DNA from: CAYSBE01 sp044337585
GTDB taxonomy: Bacteria > Bacteroidota > Bacteroidia > UKL13-3
Reading direction: 5' to 3'
Assembly: GCA_044337585.1 (NCBI GenBank)
Contig: JBIINH010000056.1
Location: 1 to 13,045, forward strand
DNA: 13,045 nt
The translations under genes were made by a program, and so were the position numbers. The notes under the pieces are model-generated. The model was not told the origin of the DNA. It did not search any database and saw nothing but the letters and a program-made list of their open reading frames with translations. Shown in pieces: positions 1-5,776 of the stretch (its first letter is position 1; every line of letters starts with the position of its first letter).

Positions 1-2
1 TT

Positions 3-197
3 TACAACAGGTGGGGTAGCTTGGTATTTGAATCGAATACGGACGGAAATGGAAATGATGGCAATAATTGGAATGGAAAAATTCAAAATACAGGAGAAGA
101 TTGTGCCGCGGGTGTTTATTATTACATTTTTAATTACAAGCTTGTAACGCGTCAAGAAATACAGTCGGTAAATGGAACAGTAACATTGATAAGGTAA
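3..197 (+). CDS. C-terminal end of a T9SS type B (gliding-motility-associated C-terminal domain) secreted protein, 5' truncated
   Basis: An open frame enters from the left edge and ends at TAA 195-197, giving 64 residues. It begins YNRWGSLVFES and continues with WNGK (nt 87-98), GVYYYIFNY and a final GTVTLIR. The order NRWG-x-x-VF, W-[ND]-G-K, AGVYYY, G-T-V-T-L-I-R matches the gliding-motility-associated (CHU_C type) C-terminal domain, which is the type B sorting signal of the type IX secretion system. The parent protein was therefore probably a large exported adhesin- or repeat-type protein, but its function lies outside the window. The stop is 53 nt before the MFS start. Confidence is high for the domain and nil for the parent function. 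Confidence 0.85.
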   Translation, partial: YNRWGSLVFESNTDGNGNDGNNWNGKIQNTGEDCAAGVYYYIFNYKLVTRQEIQSVNGTVTLIR

Positions 198-250
198 CAC
201 GTGTATAAGTTTTATTTTATGTAATAAAGCTTAATCTTTGATTTGTACCA

Positions 251-1453
251 ATGAAATCCAATCAGGAGCGCTTACTATTATTTACCCTAGCAGCCATCAA
301 TTTTACCAATATCATGGATTTCATGATTATGATGCCGCTTGGTCCACAGTTGATGCGCACTTTTGGAATTGGAGCAACCGAGTTTGGCCTTATTGTTTCT
401 TCCTACACTTTTAGCGCAGGATTCTCCGGATTTGTTACCGCCTTTTTTATTGACCGATTTGATCGCAAAAAGTTTTTGATGATGCTATATACCGGCTTTT
501 TGATTGGAACGCTTGCTTGCGGCTTAGCTCCCGATCATTTGACCTTAATTATTGCACGCATTTTTACCGGTCTTTTTGGTGGCGTGTTGGGTGCTGTGAT
601 TTTATCTATCATTGGTGATACCATTCCTTTTGATAGAAGAGGGAAAGCAATGGGTTATGTGATGGCTGCCTTTTCTATGGCATCTGTTTTTGGTGTTCCA
701 TTCGGTTTGTTTATTGCTACTCATTATAATTGGAATACGCCCTTTATTTTTTTAGCTGCTCTGGCATTGCCAATTATGTACATGATTTGGAAATTTGTTC
801 CTAATATTTCCGGACATGTGGTTGCAAATAATGAAAATTCTTTTAAAAAAGTAATTGGCTCTATATGGTCAAATCCTAATCAACGCAAAGCCATTACACT
901 GATGATGGTGATTATGTTCGGACATTTTTCCATTATTCCATTTCTAAGTCCCTATATGGTGTCTAATGTTGGGTTTGAAGAAAGCCAGCTTGCTTACATT
1001 TATCTTTTTGGCGGAGCAATGAATATGGTAGCCTCTCCAATGATTGGCAGGTGGGCTGATAAATATGGTAAGAAAAAGATATTTCAAATATTTGTCGCCA
1101 TCTCCACCATTCCGGTGTTTTTTATAACCCATATGCCAGAAGTTGCTTTATGGATTGCATTAATCGCTACCACATTTTTTTTCGTGATGTCTGGTGGAAG
1201 ATTTATTCCTGCTCAGGCCATGGTTACCGCTACGGTTGAGCCTGAAAACCGTGGAAGCTTTATGAGTATTGTAAGCAGTATGCAACAACTCAGCGCAGGA
1301 TTATCCTCTTATATAGCAGGCATGATTATTACCAAACAGGCAGATGGAACGCTGCTCAATTACAACTGGGTGGGTGCCATTTCTATCGTATCGGCATTGT
1401 TTACCATTTTTTTGGTAACAAGAATCAGCATGGTAAATGGTGATAAGTTTTAA
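251..1453 (+). CDS. MFS transporter, DHA1/AraJ-like efflux family
   Basis: A 400-residue inner-membrane protein of normal length for a 12-helix major facilitator. Helix 1 starts near residue 8 without a signal peptide. The loop after helix 2 carries a motif-A-like G-x-x-x-D-R-x-x-R/K-K segment (about residues 60-74, IDRFDRKK). The related cytoplasmic loop of the second half reads GRWADKYGKKK (266-276), and a motif-C-like GVPFGLF lies at 148-154 in helix 5. RRGKAMG (129-135) and ENRGSFMS (332-339) are the repeated R-G loops usual in DHA1 members. The family exports drugs, sugars or metabolites by proton antiport; the substrate cannot be read from sequence. The ATG at 251 has no clear Shine-Dalgarno; AATCTTTG at 233-240 is one base from the Bacteroidota -7 element. 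The gap to the next gene is 45 nt. Confidence 0.88.
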   Translation: MKSNQERLLLFTLAAINFTNIMDFMIMMPLGPQLMRTFGIGATEFGLIVSSYTFSAGFSGFVTAFFIDRFDRKKFLMMLYTGFLIGTLACGLAPDHLTLIIARIFTGLFGGVLGAVILSIIGDTIPFDRRGKAMGYVMAAFSMASVFGVPFGLFIATHYNWNTPFIFLAALALPIMYMIWKFVPNISGHVVANNENSFKKVIGSIWSNPNQRKAITLMMVIMFGHFSIIPFLSPYMVSNVGFEESQLAYIYLFGGAMNMVASPMIGRWADKYGKKKIFQIFVAISTIPVFFITHMPEVALWIALIATTFFFVMSGGRFIPAQAMVTATVEPENRGSFMSIVSSMQQLSAGLSSYIAGMIITKQADGTLLNYNWVGAISIVSALFTIFLVTRISMVNGDKF

Positions 1454-1475
1454 TTTTCATTAACTGTCATTTCGC

Positions 1476-1483
1476 TACCTTGC
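1476..1483 (+). promoter_or_regulatory. possible -7 element of the serine hydrolase gene
   Basis: TACCTTGC lies 15 nt before the ATG at 1499, in the 45-bp gap after the MFS gene. It resembles the Bacteroidota -7 box TAnnTTTG with one T missing. No convincing TTG lies at the -33 distance, so this is weak. The gene could instead be read through from the MFS gene. Confidence 0.3.
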
Positions 1484-1498
1484 TGTAAATTATATTCT

Positions 1499-2815
1499 AT
1501 GAAAAAGTTATTTTTCATCTTCATATTATGGGGTTGCCTTATGCAGGTAAATGCCCAATCGATTTATTTTCCTCCACTTACAGGTAATATATGGGATACC
1601 GTTTCGCCTGCCTCACTGGGTTGGTGCACTCAGTATATCGACACGTTATATGAATACTTGGATAATCAAGATACCAAAGGCTTCATGCTTTTGAAAAATG
1701 GTAAAATTGTATTAGAAAAATATTATGGTAATCATACACGCGACAGCATCTGGTATTGGGCTTCAGCAGGAAAATCGTTAACTGCTTTTTTGGTCGGGAA
1801 AGCACAGGAAGAAGGCAAACTCAACATATATGATACCACTTCAACATACTTAGGCTCTGGTTGGACCAGTTTAACCACCCAGCAAGAAGAAAAAATTACC
1901 ATTCGCCACCAGCTAACAATGACATCCGGATTGGATGATAATGTACCCGATGTTGATTGTACGATTGATACTTGTCTCAAATACCTGACTGAGCCAGGAA
2001 CAAGATGGGCCTATCACAATGCGCCTTATACTTTAATAGAAGACGTAGTAGCTACAGCAACCAACAAAGACTATAATATATACACCAATCAAAAAATAAA
2101 ATCGCTTACGGGGATGAATGGTTTATGGTTTAGAACCGGAAGTTTTAACAACGTGTATTATAGCAATATGCGAAGCATGGCCCGTTTTGGATTGCTGATG
2201 CAAAATAAAGGTAAATGGGCAAGTACAACTGTGTTATCAGACTCAGCATATTTAAGTCAAATGATTAATACATCACAAAATATTAACTTATCGTATGGGT
2301 ATTTGTGGTGGCTCAATGGCAAGTCCTCATTTATGATTCCTCAATTGCAAACAGTTTTTCCGGGATCTTGGGCACCATCTGCACCATCAGATATGTATGC
2401 CGCATTAGGTAAAAATGGACAGGTATTGTGTATTGCACCTTCAAAAGGACTCGTCATGGTTCGAATGGGCAATCAGCCATCAGGAAATGCAGGTTTAGTG
2501 CCTACAATTTTAGTAGAAGATATATGGAAAATCTTGAATTTATTGATATGTAATTCTACTTCTATACATGAAAGTGATGAATGGAAAAATAATATTACCA
2601 TTTTTCCTAATCCAGCTTCGCAATTGGTACATATAAGTGGCGCAAAATCCTGCACATACAAACTGATTGATATGACCGGAAAAATACTTATAGAATCAAA
2701 GTTAATTACAGATGCTGAAACCATTTCGTTGCAAATGCTTGATGCGGGTATTTATTTTATTCGTTTTGTAAATGAAAGGGGAGAGGGCATGGTTAGCAAG
2801 TTGGTTGTGAAATAG
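1499..2815 (+). CDS. secreted beta-lactamase-fold serine hydrolase with T9SS type A sorting domain
   Basis: 438 residues. An N-terminal signal peptide (1-20, ending VNA-Q) is followed by a class C beta-lactamase/EstB/NylB-like domain (about 35-345). Visible catalytic boxes are S89-A-G-K92 (nucleophile Ser and Lys), Y172-H-N174 (YxN), and G304-K-N-G-Q308 in the place of the usual KTG/HxG box. The context HQLTMTSGLDD (137-147) is typical of the family. Residues 366-438 form a T9SS type A tail: ITIFPNP, a central DMTGKIL, LDAGIYFIRF and a terminal SKLVVK. The protein is thus expected to cross the outer membrane and be anchored or released. The family includes esterases, amidases and D-aminopeptidases, so the substrate is open. 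Cys154 and Cys159 could form a disulfide. Hydrolase fold and T9SS tail are secure; a role in cell-wall or oligomer hydrolysis would be a guess. Confidence 0.88.
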   Translation: MKKLFFIFILWGCLMQVNAQSIYFPPLTGNIWDTVSPASLGWCTQYIDTLYEYLDNQDTKGFMLLKNGKIVLEKYYGNHTRDSIWYWASAGKSLTAFLVGKAQEEGKLNIYDTTSTYLGSGWTSLTTQQEEKITIRHQLTMTSGLDDNVPDVDCTIDTCLKYLTEPGTRWAYHNAPYTLIEDVVATATNKDYNIYTNQKIKSLTGMNGLWFRTGSFNNVYYSNMRSMARFGLLMQNKGKWASTTVLSDSAYLSQMINTSQNINLSYGYLWWLNGKSSFMIPQLQTVFPGSWAPSAPSDMYAALGKNGQVLCIAPSKGLVMVRMGNQPSGNAGLVPTILVEDIWKILNLLICNSTSIHESDEWKNNITIFPNPASQLVHISGAKSCTYKLIDMTGKILIESKLITDAETISLQMLDAGIYFIRFVNERGEGMVSKLVVK

Positions 2816-2987
2816 CATGTGTGAGTTCCGATATTATTGCTTACATAATCTAGTCATCAATTGGAGTTAAAGTATTAATAATTGATATCGCCCTTCCATG
2901 GCTCATGATATAAGATTATTATTAGCTTTTGAGAAGACGCTTCTATGAAGTATTTTCTTCTGCTGCATATAAGCCTACTATCAATCT

Positions 2988-3014
2988 AGCTCCGTAGGAG
3001 CGACATAGTTTATA
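2988..3014. repeat. hairpin element resembling a dispersed intergenic repeat of Bacteroidota
   Basis: A perfect 5-bp inverted repeat GCTCC-gta-GGAGC (2989-3001) is followed by GACATAGTTTATA. The arms are far richer in GC than the surrounding intergenic DNA. From memory, very similar strings (CTCCGTAGGAGC followed by GACAT and a T/A-rich tail) recur between genes in several Bacteroidota genomes. Only one copy occurs in this window, so the repeat status is inference and not shown here. Confidence 0.45.
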
Positions 3015-3080
3015 TGTTTGCTTACAATTTTTACAACACAATATATTTGATATTATTTATCAAAATGTGCAATAATTGGT

Positions 3081-3111
3081 TTGTGAAGTAAGCATCTGTC
3101 ATCTTATCTTG
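3081..3111 (+). promoter_or_regulatory. candidate promoter of the lhgO operon
   Basis: TTG at 3081-3083 and TATCTTG at 3105-3111 are separated by 21 nt, a loose match to the Bacteroidota TTG-N17-21-TAnnTTTG promoter with one T missing in the -7 box. The -7 box ends 24 nt before the lhgO ATG. It is much weaker than the three N17 promoters further right. Confidence 0.3.
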
Positions 3112-3135
3112 CCGCCACATCAGTAAACAAATTAT

Positions 3136-4338
3136 ATGAAGTATGATATTGTAGTGATTGGCGGTGGCATCGTAGGCCTGTCATCGGCTTTTCATATACT
3201 AAAAAAACAACCGACATTTAAAGTAGCCGTACTTGAAAAAGAAGATGCTGTCGCTTCTCACCAAACTGGCCACAACAGCGGTGTAATACATTCAGGTATA
3301 TATTACAAGCCCGGTAGTCTTAAGGCGCAAAACTGTATTAATGGCTATAATATGCTTATCGATTTTTGCAATACATATCAAGTGAAATATGAATTGTGTG
3401 GCAAGCTAATTGTTGCAGTAGATAAGAATGAAATTCCTGAATTGGAAAAACTGTATAAACGTGGACACGAAAATGGCCTTACTGAAATTTTCATGTTAGA
3501 GAAAGAGCGAATTGCAGAGTTTGAGCCACATTTAAATGGAGTAAAAGCCATTAGGGTTCCTTACACTGGTATCATTGATTATACAGAAGTATGTGAAAAA
3601 TTGGCTGAACTTGTTATATCGATGGGAGGGGAGGTTCACCTGGGACAAAAAGTTACTGGCATATCGACTAACGGAGACTCCACCTACATACAAACAGAAA
3701 CCAATACATGGGAAACAGTGATGATGGTGAATTGTGCCGGATTGTATTGTGATAAGATTGCAGAGATGGCAGGTGAGCAAACCGACACCAGAATCATTCC
3801 ATTTAGGGGGGAATATTTCATGCTTAAACCGGATAAAAAACATTTGGTAAAAGATTTAATTTATCCTGTGCCAGATCCTAATTTCCCTTTTCTTGGGGTG
3901 CATTTTACCCGCATGATACATGGTGATGTTGAAGCAGGCCCTAATGCCGTATTGGCATTCCAGCGCGAAGGCTACCAAAAATCTGATGTGGATGTTGCCG
4001 AATTATTTGAGTCGCTCACATGGCCGGGCTTTCAAAAAGTGGCCACCAAATACTTTAAAACCGGTATGGGTGAATTTTATCGATCGTTTAGTAAAGCGGC
4101 ATTTACCAAAGCCCTCCAACGATTGATACCTGAAGTGCAAGAGGATGACTTGATTCCGGCCGAAGCGGGTGTACGCGCACAAGCATGCGACCGCACTGGT
4201 GGATTGCTGGATGATTTTAAAATCATCGAACGTAAAAATGCCATCCATATTTTAAACGCCCCTTCACCGGCAGCCACCTCTTCATTGTCTATCGGAGCGT
4301 CAATAGCTGATTTGGCGGTAAAACAACAAACAAAATAG
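3136..4338 (+). CDS. lhgO: L-2-hydroxyglutarate oxidase (FAD-dependent)
   Basis: 400 residues, the usual length for LhgO. It oxidises L-2-hydroxyglutarate to 2-oxoglutarate with FAD, passing electrons to O2 or the quinone pool, and removes a by-product of promiscuous dehydrogenases or an intermediate of lysine/glutarate breakdown. The N-terminal dinucleotide fold is clear: VVIGGGIVGLSSA (6-18) with G9, G11 and G14, then the strand ending in E34 for the FAD ribose. The segment HQTGHNSGVIHSGIYYKPGS (42-61) is the signature of the LhgO branch of the DAO superfamily. The C-terminal stretch includes EAGVRAQACDRTG and a final PSPAATSSLSIG FAD contact. The ATG at 3136 starts directly at the first beta strand. 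It is probably first in an operon, since the thioesterase gene begins 4 nt after its stop. Confidence 0.92.
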   Translation: MKYDIVVIGGGIVGLSSAFHILKKQPTFKVAVLEKEDAVASHQTGHNSGVIHSGIYYKPGSLKAQNCINGYNMLIDFCNTYQVKYELCGKLIVAVDKNEIPELEKLYKRGHENGLTEIFMLEKERIAEFEPHLNGVKAIRVPYTGIIDYTEVCEKLAELVISMGGEVHLGQKVTGISTNGDSTYIQTETNTWETVMMVNCAGLYCDKIAEMAGEQTDTRIIPFRGEYFMLKPDKKHLVKDLIYPVPDPNFPFLGVHFTRMIHGDVEAGPNAVLAFQREGYQKSDVDVAELFESLTWPGFQKVATKYFKTGMGEFYRSFSKAAFTKALQRLIPEVQEDDLIPAEAGVRAQACDRTGGLLDDFKIIERKNAIHILNAPSPAATSSLSIGASIADLAVKQQTK

Positions 4339-4342
4339 CCTT

Positions 4343-4750
4343 ATGCTAACATCAAAAACCGAAGTCCGCATCAGGTATGCCGAAACCGACCAAATGGGTT
4401 ATGTCTATTATGGAAATTACGCCCAATTTTTTGAGATAGGTAGGGTAGAAGCGCTTAGATCATTGGGTTATACCTATCGGTTTATGGAAGAAAATGGCGT
4501 GATGATGCCCGTAGCACATATGGATATTGATTACCACAAACCTGCAAAATATGACGACCTCATCCAAATATCAACCTTTATTAAAAGTATGCCTACTGTG
4601 AAAATGGTGTTTGAACATGAAATTCATAATGAAGCAGGATTGCTGCTTGCCACCGGCAAAACCATTTTGGTTTTTGTAGACATGTCTAACCAAAAAATAA
4701 CCCGCAGTCCTGAGTTTTTAATCCAAGCCCTTGCGCCACATTTTGCGTAA
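4343..4750 (+). CDS. acyl-CoA thioesterase, YbgC/FadM-like 4HBT hotdog family
   Basis: 135 residues, a complete single hotdog domain. It hydrolyses acyl-CoA thioesters to free acid and CoA in the cytoplasm; chain-length preference is unknown. The family motif is ETDQMGYVYYGNY (14-26), with D16 at the catalytic position of the 4-hydroxybenzoyl-CoA thioesterase family, followed by the long helix FFEIGRVEALRSLG (29-42). Residues 55-70 (VAHMDIDYHKPAKYDD) and the strand pattern to residue 120 match YbgC/FadM proteins. The ATG lies 4 nt after the lhgO stop, so the two genes are almost certainly co-transcribed. The gene is not next to tol-pal genes, so a Tol-related role is not supported by context. 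Its 3' end overlaps the start of the next gene by 20 nt. Confidence 0.88.
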   Translation: MLTSKTEVRIRYAETDQMGYVYYGNYAQFFEIGRVEALRSLGYTYRFMEENGVMMPVAHMDIDYHKPAKYDDLIQISTFIKSMPTVKMVFEHEIHNEAGLLLATGKTILVFVDMSNQKITRSPEFLIQALAPHFA

Positions 4751-5747
4751 AATTAAAAACTATATACTAAGAAGTTTATTGAGCAAGAAGATCATTGCCT
4801 TTCTTGATAGCAAGCCATTTCCGGGAAATAAGGAAGTAAGTTGGTATGCCGTTACCGAATTCTTTTTGCGTTGGGTTGATACGCGTGATATTGGGATAAG
4901 AACATCGGCACTTTCATACACATTTATGTTGGCCTTGTTTCCTTCGGTGATATTTATTTTTACCCTTATTGCTTATTTGCCATTTGGCAATAATGCCAAT
5001 GAAATCATTGCATTTTTGGCTACGGTCATTCCCAAAAATACCTTCAATGCAATCAAATTAACCTTGATTGATATCTTAGAGAACCAGCGAGGAGGCTTAC
5101 TTTCATTAGGTTTTTTTACGGCCATGTATTTTTCTACCAACGGTTTTGTAAAGCTCATGAAAATGCTTGATCGCTATGATCCTGCCAAACGCAAAAGACG
5201 AACGTTTTGGAAAACCCGTATTGTAGCCCTCATATTATCCGTCATCGTTTCTATTTCACTTTTTCTATCGGTGTTGTTTTTAACCCTGGGAAGCTATGCC
5301 ATCAATGTGCTGAATGAATTCAAATATTTTCCATCAGCCTTCACACCGGGCTTGCTCATGCTGTTCAATTACCTGATTGTTGTATTCATTGTGTTGTTCA
5401 TTGTTTCGGCCATCTATTTTCTGGCACCAAGTGCCACAAACAAGTGGCGTTTTTTTTCTCCGGGTTCCATTTTTGCTTCTGCTGTAATTGTGATTACGAC
5501 CATTATTTTTTCAGCCTATGTCAATCAGTTTAATACGTACAATAAAGTATATGGCTCCATTGGGGCGCTTATCGTGGTAATGTTGCTGATTTATATCAAT
5601 ACCTACATTTTACTTTTGGGTCACGAATTGAATGTTGCCATTGATAAAACCGTTGAACAGATCAAAAGTGGAAAGGCCATTAAAGCCAACAGGATTTATA
5701 TGCTGAAGGAAGAAGCCTTGAAATCTAATGATCCAATTAGAAGGTGA
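4731..5747 (+). CDS. YihY/BrkB family inner-membrane protein
   Basis: 338 residues from a TTG start. Family signatures are visible: TSALSYTFMLALFPS (58-72), GGLLSLGFFTAMYFSTNGF (121-139), and a C-terminal stretch with FSPGSIFAS (242-250), YNKVYGSIGAL (270-280) and LLLGHELN (294-301). About six hydrophobic helices are expected (roughly 64-84, 122-140, 162-188, 206-231, 246-264 and 277-299). The function is unsettled: the family was once misassigned as RNase BN and is probably a membrane transport or envelope protein. No ATG occurs in frame before the conserved core (first M at residue 66), so a non-ATG start is needed. TTG occurs at 4731, 4743 and 4779; the first gives a 20-nt overlap with the thioesterase gene and suggests translational coupling. 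Confidence 0.85.
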   Translation: MRHILRKIKNYILRSLLSKKIIAFLDSKPFPGNKEVSWYAVTEFFLRWVDTRDIGIRTSALSYTFMLALFPSVIFIFTLIAYLPFGNNANEIIAFLATVIPKNTFNAIKLTLIDILENQRGGLLSLGFFTAMYFSTNGFVKLMKMLDRYDPAKRKRRTFWKTRIVALILSVIVSISLFLSVLFLTLGSYAINVLNEFKYFPSAFTPGLLMLFNYLIVVFIVLFIVSAIYFLAPSATNKWRFFSPGSIFASAVIVITTIIFSAYVNQFNTYNKVYGSIGALIVVMLLIYINTYILLLGHELNVAIDKTVEQIKSGKAIKANRIYMLKEEALKSNDPIRR

Positions 5748-5753
5748 ATTGAT

Positions 5754-5761
5754 TACTTTTG
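5754..5761 (+). promoter_or_regulatory. -7 promoter element of the propeller gene
   Basis: TACTTTTG matches the Bacteroidota -7 box TAnnTTTG exactly and lies 15 nt before the ATG at 5777, in the 29-bp gap after the YihY gene. No TTG is present 17-21 nt upstream, so the -33 half is missing or degenerate. Its position argues against a TTG start at 5759, which would fall inside this box. Confidence 0.5.
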
Positions 5762-5776
5762 ATAGTTAAACCGAAT

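Larger units (their letters stand above)
2816..3135. other. 320-bp intergenic region without a gene
   Basis: AT-rich, with stops in all frames and no RNA gene recognised. It holds the hairpin element at 2988-3014 (listed separately) and, at its right end, a weak promoter candidate for lhgO. I see no convincing intrinsic terminator after the serine hydrolase stop. Confidence 0.6.

Noticed and set aside
1526..1537. Lipobox-like L-W-G-C in the serine hydrolase signal peptide (Cys13)
   Set aside because: W at -2 is a poor lipobox residue, the hydrophobic core continues past the Cys, and a T9SS tail fits signal peptidase I cleavage near residue 20.
2876..2924. TAATAAT/ATTATTA inverted repeat in the gap after the serine hydrolase as a terminator
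   Set aside because: Arms are only A/T, the loop is 35 nt, and no T-tract follows.
1464..3112. CTGTCAT plus TA(C/T)CTTGC upstream of both the serine hydrolase and lhgO as a shared regulon motif
   Set aside because: The spacing differs (5 nt against 2 nt) and two short matches in AT-rich DNA are not enough.
3532..3843. 103-codon minus-strand open frame inside lhgO
   Set aside because: Opposite-strand shadow of a well-supported gene, with no initiation context or domain.
4731..5747. RNase BN annotation for the YihY/BrkB protein
   Set aside because: Six hydrophobic segments and no nuclease motif; the historical name is a known misassignment.
5759..5776. TTG start that would extend the propeller protein by six residues
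   Set aside because: It lies within the TACTTTTG -7 box and so upstream of the expected transcript start; ATG 5777 begins directly at a good signal peptide.
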